60,224 nucleotides of DNA, from NCBI GenBank assembly GCA_023436245.1, contig JAEZJZ010000057.1:1-60224 (forward strand), given 5' to 3'. The notes below the pieces were generated by a model. That model did not search any database and was not told the DNA's origin. It worked only from the letters and a program-made list of their open reading frames with translations. Shown in pieces: positions 33,601-41,717 of this stretch (the stretch's first letter is position 1; every line of letters begins with the position of its first letter). The position numbers were made by a program, and so were the translations under genes. Source of the stretch: Bacillota bacterium (GTDB lineage: Bacteria; Bacillota; UBA994; UBA5500).

Positions 33601-34074
33601 GTGTCTGAGCATGTATTCGTCGGAAAACCTGCCCCGGACTTCACACTACTTGACCAACATAATCAACCCGTGACTTTGACTGACTTTCATGGCAAGCAGC
33701 ATGTCGTGCTGGTCTTCTATCCACTGGATTGGACGCCGGTCTGATCATCTGAGTTACCGGCCTGCGAGGAGATCTTGCCGCAACTCGCAGAGCTGAATGC
33801 CCAGGTTCTGGGCATCAGTATAGACAGCGTTCCCTCTCATCATGCGTTCGCAGAAAAGCTGGGCGTGACCTTCCCGCTGTTATCCGACATGCAGCGACGG
33901 GTGAGCCAATCATACGGTGTACTAGTGGAAGAACAGGGTATCGCTGCTCGCGCTACCTTCATCATTGACAAACAGAGCATCATTCGCCATCTGCTGGTCA
34001 ATGACTTGGCGATTCGCCGCAGTGAACAGGAGATCCTGCGTATTCTCAAGACGATAACCGAAGAAAACGAGTAA
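33601..34074 (+). CDS. Selenocysteine peroxiredoxin (in-frame TGA at catalytic position)
   Basis: Read through one TGA, this encodes a complete 157-residue AhpC/TSA-type peroxiredoxin. The GTG start has AAAGGAGGTG with ideal spacing. The N-terminus (VGKPAPDFTL) and active-site segment FYPLDWTPV lead straight to TGA at 33742-33744, codon 48, exactly where the peroxidatic cysteine of the TxxC motif belongs (Thr45). The next residues SSELPAC keep the frame, with a possible resolving Cys55, and Arg117 of the active site is present. The remainder, including GISIDS and FPLLSDMQRRVSQSYGV, is intact. A single stop at this exact codon with no other damage indicates selenocysteine rather than a pseudogene. 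Sec-peroxiredoxins are known in some anaerobes such as Eubacterium acidaminophilum. It should reduce peroxides with a thiol donor. It is a single gene ending at a strong terminator. Confidence 0.88.
33762..33790 (+). promoter_or_regulatory. Candidate bacterial SECIS hairpin
   Basis: A perfect 7-bp stem, CTGCGAG (33762-33768) with CTCGCAG (33784-33790), encloses a 15-base loop, GAGATCTTGCCGCAA. It begins 18 bases after the TGA, in the range expected for a SelB-binding stem-loop. It is coding sequence, as is usual in bacteria. Confidence 0.6.
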
Positions 34075-34098
34075 CCGGGCTTGGCCACAGCTCAAAAG

Positions 34099-34132
34099 AG
34101 CCCAACCGTCGACCAGCGTCGACGGTTGGGCT
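34099..34132. terminator. Bidirectional terminator
   Basis: A perfect 15-bp stem, AGCCCAACCGTCGAC and its complement, has a CAGC loop. It lies between the convergent peroxiredoxin and trkH genes. Confidence 0.9.
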
Positions 34133-34140
34133 TGATGCTT

Positions 34141-35586
34141 CTAAACATCGTTTCTCCAGGCTCTGGGTGCGATCAACGCAATGATTGTGAACAACTCTAG
34201 TCTGCCAAGCAGCATGAGGAAAGAGAACCAAACAGTAGTCAAATCGCTGAACGCACTGAAGTTGCGGGTCGGCCCCGCTACCCCCATTCCGGGACCCACG
34301 TTGTTCAGGGTGGCGGCCACACTGCTGGCCGCGCTCTCCAAATCAATGCCCTCCAAAGAGACAAAGATCGTACTCACGGCAAAGATCAACAAATGCAGAG
34401 TGAAGAAGCTAGTGATCCCTGACATGTTGTCATTGCTGACCACCTTTTCACCTATCTTCACCGGGATGTAGCCGCGGGGATGGAACGTCTTGGCCACCTC
34501 ACGCTTGATCTGCTTGAGCAACGCGATAATGCGAATATTCTTGATGCCGCCAGCAGTTGATCCTGCGCATCCACCGACGAACATCAACAGCATCAGAGTT
34601 GCCCGACTAAACGTTGGCCACAGGGCAAAGTCAGTGGTGGCATAACCGGTGGTGGTGATGATCGATCCCACTTGAAAGAAGGCATCCTTCATGGCTATCC
34701 AGATGTTGGAGTAACGGCCGGCGACATTCAGCCAAACCAGGAGCGAACTGACCGTAATCACGCCCAGATAGAACCGCAGCTCCTCATTCCGCAACACATC
34801 TCGCCACTTTCCCCGGGAGAGCGCGTAGTAGAGCGAGAAGTTCACCCCGGACGCAATCATGAAGATGGTGATCACGACCTGCAGGTAGACGCTGTCAAAG
34901 GCACCCACACTGGCGTTGCGCGTGGAGAAGCCGCCTGTTCCGACTGTGCCGAAGGTGTGAATTGCGGCGTCGTAGAGACTCATGCCACCGATGCGAAGCA
35001 AGACGATTTCCAGAAGGGTTATCCCTACATAAGTCGTGTAGAGAATCTTGGCCGTGTCCTTGATCCGCGGCAGTATCTTGTCCGCGACCGGCCCCGGACT
35101 TTCAGCCTTAAAGATTTGGAATCCGCCGACTCCCAGGGTTGGCAAGAGGGCCACAGTGAAGACAAGGATGCCCATGCCACCAATCCAGTGAGTGAACGAG
35201 CGCCAGAAGAGCAGCCCTAGCGGCAGAGCCTCAACATCACCGATTATGGTGGCTCCAGTTGTGGTGAAACCGGACACTGTCTCAAAAAAGGCATCAACAA
35301 ACGAGGAGATGCTCCCAGAGATGATGAAGGGAAGAGCGCCAAACAGCGAGGCGATCACCCATCCCAGGGCAACGATCGCCAATCCTTCCCTGGCCTTGAT
35401 CCTGGCCGCCGACCTTTTAAACCTGGACATGAGCAAGCCAATGGCTCCAGTTATGAGAATGGTCACCAAGAAAGCCGCCACATCGTTCTGCTGGTGATAG
35501 ACAGAAATCAGCAGCGATGGGACCATCATCAGAGCCTCAAGAACTAACAGATCTCCCAGTACTCTTACTACGACTCCATAAGCCAC
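34141..35586 (-). CDS. trkH: TrkH/KtrB-family potassium channel subunit
   Basis: This 481-residue membrane protein forms the ion path of a Trk/Ktr potassium uptake system. The four filter-type repeats can be picked out: FTTTGATIIGDVEALP, GTVGTGGFSTRNAS, TTTGYATTDFALWP and NNVGPGMGVAGP, each with the central glycine. The GTG start has GGGGTAATAC upstream and lies 50 bases inside trkA, so the pair is coupled. It ends near the shared terminator. Confidence 0.93.
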   Translation of the reverse strand: MAYGVVVRVLGDLLVLEALMMVPSLLISVYHQQNDVAAFLVTILITGAIGLLMSRFKRSAARIKAREGLAIVALGWVIASLFGALPFIISGSISSFVDAFFETVSGFTTTGATIIGDVEALPLGLLFWRSFTHWIGGMGILVFTVALLPTLGVGGFQIFKAESPGPVADKILPRIKDTAKILYTTYVGITLLEIVLLRIGGMSLYDAAIHTFGTVGTGGFSTRNASVGAFDSVYLQVVITIFMIASGVNFSLYYALSRGKWRDVLRNEELRFYLGVITVSSLLVWLNVAGRYSNIWIAMKDAFFQVGSIITTTGYATTDFALWPTFSRATLMLLMFVGGCAGSTAGGIKNIRIIALLKQIKREVAKTFHPRGYIPVKIGEKVVSNDNMSGITSFFTLHLLIFAVSTIFVSLEGIDLESAASSVAATLNNVGPGMGVAGPTRNFSAFSDLTTVWFSFLMLLGRLELFTIIALIAPRAWRNDV

Positions 35587-36943
35587 GTATTACCCCGCCC
35601 TTGCTCGGCCGCATAAAAACCTCAAGTGCTGGCACATCCGAGGTCAGACAGAAGATGATCAGTCTGTCGTTGGCCTGAATAGTGGTTCTGCCATTTGGGA
35701 CAATCACCTTTCCACCGTGCACGATTGCGCCAATGATGATGCCTTTGGGCAATCCCAGTTCCGCTAGCGGCTTGCCGATGACAGGCAATCCAGCTCCCAC
35801 GATCACCTCGGTCACTTCGGCCTTCCCCCCCAGCAGCAGTGAGACGGAGACGACCTTACCGCCGCGGATGAACTTAAGAATATCGCTGGCGGTGATGTTG
35901 GTGGGATTGAAGGCAACGTCTATTCCCAGTTTGTCAATCAGATTGACGTAACTCCCGCGGCTGATTTTCGCGATGACCTTTTTGACACCGGCTTGCTTAG
36001 CCATCAAGCACATCAGCAGATTCTGCTCATCATAGCCGGTCGCCCCGATAAAGGCATCAGCCAAGGAGAGATCTTCTTCCTCCAGCAGGTTGATGTCAGT
36101 GCCATCGCCGTGGATGATCAACGCATTGCTCAGCCGCTCAGAGAGGTAACGACAACGCTCCTCACTCTGCTCGACAATGGTCACGCTGATGTTCACCAGG
36201 GTCAGCTGCTTGGCCAGATAGTACCCGATCTTGCCGCCACCAATGATGATGGCTCGCCTAATCCCTTTCCGTCCGGTGGTAAGCTTGAACTTCTCAGCCA
36301 GAGCGGTAATGTTCCTACTCTCTCCCATCACATGGATGACGTCGCCCTCCACCAACTCAGTATAACCATGCGGGATGATCATCTCACCTGAGCGGGAAAT
36401 GGCGACAATCAAGAGGTCCTGCATGTCTGGGAGGTCCGTCAAACGCTTGCCCACAAAGTCTGCATTGTGACTGATGTTGAAGTCCACCATGGAGACTCGG
36501 CCCTTGGCGAAATCGCCAAAGTGAGAGTTGTAGCTCTTCAGCAGGTAGCGGACGATCTCGTTGGCCGTGGCCAGATCGGGATTAACGACGTGATCAATGC
36601 CCATTTCAGCCTTGAGGAAGTCGAGTTGAGCTGTATACTCAGGGTTTCTAATTCGCGCTATAGTTCTCTTACAACCCAGCTTCTTGGCCAGGGTACAGAT
36701 GATCGCGTTTGTCTCATCGCTGCCGGTGGAGGCAATCAGCAAATCGTAGGTGTCGATTGACAACTCCCTGAGCGTGTCGACCTCGACGCCGTTGGCATTG
36801 ACGGTGAGCACATCCAAGTGATCATTGATGCGGTCTATCACCTTCACATTGGAGTCAACGATGGTCACGTCGATGTCGCTGCTCAGCATTGACTCCGCCA
36901 GTCGATACCCGAGTTTTCCGGCGCCAATGATCATTACTTTCAT
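35537..36943 (-). CDS. trkA: TrkA-type potassium regulatory subunit
   Basis: This 468-residue cytoplasmic protein contains two RCK units, each an N-terminal Rossmann domain (MIIGAGKLGYRLAE and IIGGGKIGYYLAKQ) and a C-terminal RCK_C domain, and gates the TrkH pore with NAD(H) or ATP-type nucleotides. A short basic serine-rich tail at the C-terminus overlaps the trkH start. The ATG has an AGGAGGTGA site, so this is the first gene of a trkA-trkH operon. Confidence 0.94.
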   Translation of the reverse strand: MKVMIIGAGKLGYRLAESMLSSDIDVTIVDSNVKVIDRINDHLDVLTVNANGVEVDTLRELSIDTYDLLIASTGSDETNAIICTLAKKLGCKRTIARIRNPEYTAQLDFLKAEMGIDHVVNPDLATANEIVRYLLKSYNSHFGDFAKGRVSMVDFNISHNADFVGKRLTDLPDMQDLLIVAISRSGEMIIPHGYTELVEGDVIHVMGESRNITALAEKFKLTTGRKGIRRAIIIGGGKIGYYLAKQLTLVNISVTIVEQSEERCRYLSERLSNALIIHGDGTDINLLEEEDLSLADAFIGATGYDEQNLLMCLMAKQAGVKKVIAKISRGSYVNLIDKLGIDVAFNPTNITASDILKFIRGGKVVSVSLLLGGKAEVTEVIVGAGLPVIGKPLAELGLPKGIIIGAIVHGGKVIVPNGRTTIQANDRLIIFCLTSDVPALEVFMRPSKGGVIRGLWSRSKSTGRSVSS

Positions 36944-37223
36944 GCAGTCACCTCCTTGTTTATCTTAAGCACTCATGATCAGCCAAGAAGAATCCAATCA
37001 GATCATCCAGTAGAACTTCGATTTTGTCAACAATGCAGTCTGCCACTGCGTGGAGTTTGCCTGGACGGCGCTTCCGCTGCTTGCTTAGTCGCTCCATGGC
37101 TCATACGACCTCACAGATGTGATTGTTCCAGGATAAAAATGGCACCAGCATCTCTGCCGGTTCCTCGGGCGCAGCGGGCATAATGGGCAGTCCGCTGCAG
37201 AGCATACTATGTCTACTTCGCCG

Positions 37224-38591
37224 TCAGTCGCCCCACGCCACCGTCAGAGCGGCTTCGTCCAGCGGTTGACAGACGAGAGGATGTTCGATCAGACTTCTGT
37301 CCAGACTGTGTTGATACTTTCCGACATAAGTCAGGCCAGTACGGTCATAAACCGCCAGGTAAAAGCTGCAGTAGTTCTCGGGCGCAAACCAGCCATTTTG
37401 CCAAGCGGCAACGGCAAGTTTCTTACCGTCATAATCCATGCTCACGTCGCGTGAAAAGACATAGCGGAGTTCCTGGTTTGAACCGAAGTCCGCGCCAAAC
37501 TGAACCTGGTAATCCCCCTCAGTATCTGCGGCAAGCAGCATGAGTCTGCCGTCGCTGAGGACCGGAACGACAAATTCGTCTTGGATGTACAGGCGGTCAA
37601 GCCGACTGTCCCCCGTAGCCGGCAGCAGCTCTAGCATCTGCAACTGAGTCATGGTCTGGGCATCGATCACGGTCAACAGGTAACTCCCGCTTTCTATAGT
37701 CACCAGAAAGAGCTTGCTCTTGTCGGCATTCGCCTGCAACGCAATCACTTCAGCGCCTGCTGCGTCGATAGGATAGACCATCTGCAACTCGTCGACATTC
37801 AAAATGCGATCATCGCCACCTTGATTGTGCAGCGGGAAATGGTAGATACCATAACCGCCCGCAATGAAGCTGGTATCGAGCAGCTTCCCTCCGTCTGTGC
37901 GACAGGAAAACGTAAAGAAACAACCGTTGTCAGTCACAACGCTAGGCGTTTCCAAGAGGACGCCACTGCCCTTGGCGGTGGAAAGACCGAGTCTGCGGAC
38001 GTTCCCGGCGCTGTCCTTCTCTATGCTGATCTCCACCTCGTGCTCGTGATAGACGGGGATCCGGAAATAGTCGGCAAAGAGCTGTTGCGTTTCCTCATTG
38101 ACGGCAAATCTGGACGGCATGTCAAACTCAACTCTGATGGGGTAGAACCGATAGTAGTCTTTGACGTGGACGATCTCCGTGCGGTCCTCTCCGGGTGAAG
38201 TACGACTGGCTACGTCCTGAATCGGGGCAGTCTCGTTTGCGATGTCCAGACTACCGGAACTGCTGGCGCCGTAGCCGTTGAACGTGCCGTCAAAGTAGAT
38301 GCCGGCATAGGGTATGTTGCGGCGAGGCCGTTGCTCCGCCTGAGAGAATCGAAAATCAGTGCCAGTCTGCGGGCTTTCCCCCACGGTGTAGCGGGTACCC
38401 CAGAATAGCCGATAGTCACAGTGCGTGCGGATATCCAGGGAAATACCCTCTGCCGCCGACTTGTCGCCGTAGACGACGGTTTCGTCAATGCTGACCGCAG
38501 TCTTCCCCTCGCCCACCCAGGCATGGGTGGAGTAGAGGGAGGCGGCAGCGAGAACTAGTAGCAAAATGGTGAGAACTGCGCTCTTACGCAA
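37224..38591 (-). CDS. Exported protein of unknown function in the ABC transporter operon
   Basis: This 455-residue protein is not recognised by family. Residues 1-24 form a signal peptide or anchor (basic start, then a hydrophobic stretch ending around STHAWVG) with no lipobox. The first half is mixed polar sequence with many aromatics (YYRFYPIRVEFDMP), and the second half contains repeated strands with GxYLLTVIDAQTM, RLYIQDEFVVPVLSDGRLML and KLAVAAWQNG, which look like beta-propeller blades. It follows the ABC ATPase gene by 19 bases on the same strand, so it is the last gene of the GntR-controlled module and could be its extracellular partner. Role unknown. Confidence 0.8.
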   Translation of the reverse strand: MRKSAVLTILLLVLAAASLYSTHAWVGEGKTAVSIDETVVYGDKSAAEGISLDIRTHCDYRLFWGTRYTVGESPQTGTDFRFSQAEQRPRRNIPYAGIYFDGTFNGYGASSSGSLDIANETAPIQDVASRTSPGEDRTEIVHVKDYYRFYPIRVEFDMPSRFAVNEETQQLFADYFRIPVYHEHEVEISIEKDSAGNVRRLGLSTAKGSGVLLETPSVVTDNGCFFTFSCRTDGGKLLDTSFIAGGYGIYHFPLHNQGGDDRILNVDELQMVYPIDAAGAEVIALQANADKSKLFLVTIESGSYLLTVIDAQTMTQLQMLELLPATGDSRLDRLYIQDEFVVPVLSDGRLMLLAADTEGDYQVQFGADFGSNQELRYVFSRDVSMDYDGKKLAVAAWQNGWFAPENYCSFYLAVYDRTGLTYVGKYQHSLDRSLIEHPLVCQPLDEAALTVAWGD

Positions 38592-38610
38592 GCTATATCC
38601 CCCTCTCCCT

Positions 38611-39342
38611 CTACTGCTCGCCCGTCAGGTCGGACAGCGCTTTGCTCACCCGGTCGGCCCGATAGTGATAGGTTTCCTTGACATAGTCCAACAGCCCTCG
38701 GCCCGATTCCTCTAGGTCCAACATGGACACATCACCAACGATTCTGCCTTTGCGGATCAGCACCGCCCGGCCGATGAAGCTCTCCACTTCCTCCAGCAGG
38801 TGAGTGGACAACAGCACGGTTTCGGTTGGCTCCAAGATACCCAGCAGCACCTTGTAGAAATCCTCCCGATTGAAAACATCGTTTCCGGCAAAAGGCTCAT
38901 CCATCAAGATGTACCTCGCTCCCTGACAGAGGGACAAGATCACCTCAAACTGGTTCTTCTGCCCGGTGGAGAATCCCCGCAACGCCTGATGGCTTGGCAG
39001 CTCGAAGAACTCCATCAGAGCGTTGAAGCGCTGCTGGCTGAACCGCGGGAAGTGTAGTTCGTAGAACTCCTTGTGGGCCTTGGCGGTAAGATTGGGAAAG
39101 GAGGAGTGCTCACTGGTGGCAAAGGAGATCTTGGCGATATTCCGGCGTGTGATGGGCTCGTCGTCCAGCAAAATCTGGCCGGAGAAACGCAGGAAACCGA
39201 GGATGCATTTCATCAGAGTAGTCTTGCCGGCGCCGTTTTCGCCGAACAGACCGATGATTTGCCCCTGCGGCAAGTTCAAACTGACATCATCCAACGCACG
39301 CCTGCTGCCGAAACATTTGCTGACGTTTCTGATCTCAATCAT
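38611..39342 (-). CDS. ABC transporter ATP-binding protein
   Basis: This 243-residue ATPase resembles YtrB- or BcrA-type subunits of export or sensing transporters. It shows Walker A GENGAGKTT, a signature written FSTGQKNQ in place of LSGGQ, Walker B YILMDEPF and the switch histidine in LLSTHLLEE. The long open frame continues upstream, but the ATG at 39342 follows GGGGGTG and precedes the standard MIEIRNVSKCFG, and it overlaps the stop of the preceding membrane gene by four bases. It probably pairs with the two membrane proteins encoded upstream. Confidence 0.9.
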   Translation of the reverse strand: MIEIRNVSKCFGSRRALDDVSLNLPQGQIIGLFGENGAGKTTLMKCILGFLRFSGQILLDDEPITRRNIAKISFATSEHSSFPNLTAKAHKEFYELHFPRFSQQRFNALMEFFELPSHQALRGFSTGQKNQFEVILSLCQGARYILMDEPFAGNDVFNREDFYKVLLGILEPTETVLLSTHLLEEVESFIGRAVLIRKGRIVGDVSMLDLEESGRGLLDYVKETYHYRADRVSKALSDLTGEQ

Positions 39343-39869
39343 CTCGACACCCCCAACAAAGCATTCCAGATCTGCTGCCACTGCCCAGGCGCCAGACAGG
39401 CTGGCGGCGTAACCGTCATGTAGACTGCAAAGTAGGCGAGCAAGAGCAGCAGCGCGGCACAGAGGCAGACGATGACGGCCAGCAGGGGCAGGGTGATGCA
39501 CCTCCGATGCAATTCCCACCGATTGGGCAACCGCTGCATCAGGTAGATGCTCTTGCTCCCTTGGTAGTGGTACGCATAGTGATTGATGATTACCGCCGCC
39601 ATGCATAACGCCAGAATCAAGAAGCCAATGAGGCCGCCGCCCAACACCTGCAGAAAGTCCGGCATGATGGCGCTGGTGTCCAGCACCTTTGATGCACCGA
39701 CCTGCAGGAAAAGCGACTGGTAGTGTTGCGAGTAACGGATCAGGAAACCTAGGCTATTTAGAACACTGGCAACACCGCCGTAGGTAAGCCACTTCAGTTC
39801 CTGCCGGTAATCAAGGCCAACCGGCAAGCTGCGTTCCAACGTGCTTCTAGAAGTCATGTTTGTCGCCAC
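39339..39869 (-). CDS. ABC-module membrane protein, small
   Basis: This 176-residue protein has three clear hydrophobic segments (about 31-46, 72-95 and 127-150) and no recognised domain. It overlaps the gene before it by 23 bases and the ATPase gene after it by four, so it is coupled into the operon. It is probably a transmembrane partner of the ATPase. The GTG at 39869 is close to GGAGGG; an ATG four codons later is an alternative start. Confidence 0.75.
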   Translation of the reverse strand: MATNMTSRSTLERSLPVGLDYRQELKWLTYGGVASVLNSLGFLIRYSQHYQSLFLQVGASKVLDTSAIMPDFLQVLGGGLIGFLILALCMAAVIINHYAYHYQGSKSIYLMQRLPNRWELHRRCITLPLLAVIVCLCAALLLLLAYFAVYMTVTPPACLAPGQWQQIWNALLGVSR

Positions 39870-40587
39870 GCTCCCTCCAAATCCCAGCCACCGCGCCTGC
39901 AGTAATGCATAAGGCGAGGAAGGCGAGCAGCAGGTCGCCGCTGAAGCTGCCCATCGCCTGCGGAAAGCTGACTAGAGCAATCACGGCCAGTGCCACCACG
40001 GCGATTCCCTTTTCCCCGCGCCGTTGTCGGAAGGAAAAGCAGGAAGCGCAGACGCCTAGGCAAAGGATGAGCACACCGTTACGAAGATACCGGCTGGCCT
40101 CCGCCAGTGGCAACAGACTGTGCAGAAAGTTGTTGCGATAGAATGCGAGAAAGATCGTCTGCCCGCTGGTGTATGTAGAGTCCATCCGACTGATGTAGAG
40201 CTGACAGAGCAACAGGGCGATCGTCAGCTGAACCACCCAAAAGAGAAAGAAGCAGACGGCATTGTAGCCGGCCCACCAGAAGACGGTACCCTCCTCCCGG
40301 ACAGACAACCTTTGCACGGTATAACGCAGCTTACCCCCGCCCAACTCGCTCCCGGTCAGACTGAGCAACGCGCAAAGCAGGATGAACCCAACTCCGCAGA
40401 CCAGAGCAATCCGACTTTGGCGAATCACCTGCTCCAGACCGAGCGGCTGATCTCCTAACGCCTGCTGCAGCGTGAAATAGAACAACCAGCCTTCGGTGAT
40501 GGCCATTGCCGCAAACAACCCCAACACTTGGTAGATGGTGCTTCTTGCCGCCAGCATCAGCACAGACAAGTGCTGCCTCATACCCAA
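39847..40587 (-). CDS. ABC-module membrane protein, large (permease-like)
   Basis: This protein of about 246 residues has six hydrophobic segments and no motif I recognise. The layout, with long loops between segments 2 and 3, is like the permeases of YtrC/D or ABC-2-type exporters. The TTG at 40587 lies eight bases after AGGAGG; an ATG at 40581 is the alternative. The ribosome site overlaps the gntR stop, so it is coupled to the regulator. Confidence 0.75.
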   Translation of the reverse strand: MGMRQHLSVLMLAARSTIYQVLGLFAAMAITEGWLFYFTLQQALGDQPLGLEQVIRQSRIALVCGVGFILLCALLSLTGSELGGGKLRYTVQRLSVREEGTVFWWAGYNAVCFFLFWVVQLTIALLLCQLYISRMDSTYTSGQTIFLAFYRNNFLHSLLPLAEASRYLRNGVLILCLGVCASCFSFRQRRGEKGIAVVALAVIALVSFPQAMGSFSGDLLLAFLALCITAGAVAGIWRERGDKHDF

Positions 40588-40600
40588 CAGCTCCCCCTCC

Positions 40601-40972
40601 TCACTCCCACAACCTGTCAACCAACGCCCTTGCTTCGTCTCTAGCGACACCCATTCTCTGCATGGCCTTCACGAATGCCCGCGCGTCACTCTCGATCAAT
40701 TGATCGCGGATCACCGTCACCTTTGCCCGGTCAAGTATCACGCAGCTTTTCGCGCCAGAACGGGATTCAATGATGGCCTCTTCCTCCAGCAACCGGTAAG
40801 CCTTCTGTACTGTGTTGGGATTGACGCCCAGCAGGGCTGAGAGGACTCGCCGGGAGGGCATCTCATCCCCGTCCAGGATATTGCCAGCCACGATGCCCTG
40901 CTTGATGTGCCGGATGATCTGCAGATAGATGGGGCTACCATCCTCCAAGACAAATTGGGCAAAGGAAATCAC
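40601..40972 (-). CDS. GntR-family regulator, YtrA type
   Basis: This 123-residue DNA-binding protein has a winged helix (PIYLQIIRHIKQGIVAGNI, PSRRVLSALLGVNPNTVQKAYRLLEEE) and the short C-terminal dimer helix of the YtrA subfamily rather than a large effector domain. The GTG at 40972 has GGAGG eight bases upstream and gives the family N-terminus. It is first in the operon with the ABC genes, and its own promoter lies inside palindromes, so autorepression with release by a cell-envelope or antibiotic signal is likely, as for YtrA of Bacillus. Confidence 0.9.
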   Translation of the reverse strand: MISFAQFVLEDGSPIYLQIIRHIKQGIVAGNILDGDEMPSRRVLSALLGVNPNTVQKAYRLLEEEAIIESRSGAKSCVILDRAKVTVIRDQLIESDARAFVKAMQRMGVARDEARALVDRLWE

Positions 40973-41000
40973 GGCACACACCTCCCTGCTGAGAATATAA

Positions 41001-41063
41001 CCGTATTACCTTACTAATACGGTTTATATCCGTATTATACGTATAATACAGTTTTGGCGTCAA
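41001..41063 (-). promoter_or_regulatory. Promoter and operator palindromes of the gntR-ABC operon
   Basis: TTGACG (41058-41063) and TATAAT (41034-41039) are 18 bases apart on the minus strand. The -10 lies inside a perfect 18-bp palindrome, GTATTATAC joined to its complement (41032-41049). A second inverted repeat, CCGTATTA-N6-TAATACGG, is at 41001-41022. Both share the TATTA half-site and suggest two bound dimers. Confidence 0.75.
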
Positions 41064-41171
41064 GAGACTTCGCACAGAGACTAATGCACATAGTTATGCC
41101 ACCTGTTGCCGCGGCAGATGGGCTGAGATAAACTTGCCGTGAGCCAAAACGAGAGAAGAGAGGTGTTTCCG

Positions 41172-41684
41172 GTGAGCGTGCCAGATCTATGCAGCGGCAG
41201 ACTAGTCCTGAAGCCGCTAACTCTGACGATCGCGCAGTCACTCTTGGCTGGACGCAAGCAGGAGCTAATCAGGTTGGGAATCAGTCCGAGCGACCATTGG
41301 CCAACCGAGGACACCATGGACGTTTTGCCCGTCTTCGCCAGCGTGCTGGAACGGCAAGGTGCCCCCAGCGGCTTTGAGACGTGGATGATTGTGGAGAAGG
41401 ATAATCAGCAGGTGATTGGGGATATCGGTTTTCATGGCAGGCCGAACGAGAATGGGGAAGTGGAAATCGGGTTCGGTCTGGTGGTGGACAAGCGGGGCAT
41501 GGGTTTTGGCTCTGAGGCGCTCTGCACGCTGATTGAATGGGTGAAGAAACAGGAATGCGTCAAACTGATCCGCGCCAACTGCCTGCTGGAGAACAAGCCC
41601 TCTGCCAAGATCCTGCAGAAGGTAGGAATGCAGGAAATAGGAAGATCTGAAACATTGATTCATTGGGAACTACAAAACAGATGA
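41172..41684 (+). CDS. GNAT-family N-acetyltransferase (RimJ/RimL-like)
   Basis: This 170-residue acetyltransferase has the GNAT core: strand IEIGF-like EVEIGFGLV, the acetyl-CoA loop RGMGFGSEAL, and the late NKPSAKILQKVGM motif typical of RimJ/RimL-type enzymes. The frame is open to 41139, but a GTG at 41172 follows GAGAGGTG at good spacing. The acceptor is unknown: ribosomal protein, antibiotic or small amine are all possible. It ends inside a strong terminator. Confidence 0.85.
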   Translation: MSVPDLCSGRLVLKPLTLTIAQSLLAGRKQELIRLGISPSDHWPTEDTMDVLPVFASVLERQGAPSGFETWMIVEKDNQQVIGDIGFHGRPNENGEVEIGFGLVVDKRGMGFGSEALCTLIEWVKKQECVKLIRANCLLENKPSAKILQKVGMQEIGRSETLIHWELQNR

Positions 41685-41708
41685 GAGGCGCCGCTTGGCG
41701 CCTCTCAT
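41681..41708. terminator. Bidirectional terminator
   Basis: A perfect 12-bp stem, ATGAGAGGCGCC and its complement, has a GCTT loop. It lies between the convergent GNAT and nfo genes and overlaps the GNAT stop codon. Confidence 0.88.
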
Positions 41709-41717
41709 TTGCCTTAT

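Noticed and set aside
33601..33744. Peroxiredoxin gene as a pseudogene with a nonsense mutation
   Set aside because: The only stop is exactly at the peroxidatic cysteine codon, the rest is intact, and a stem-loop follows. Selenocysteine explains this better, although SelB/SelC were not in view.
38611..39606. ABC ATPase with an 88-residue N-terminal extension
   Set aside because: The extension is out-of-frame coding sequence of the preceding membrane protein; the ATG at 39342 gives the standard start.
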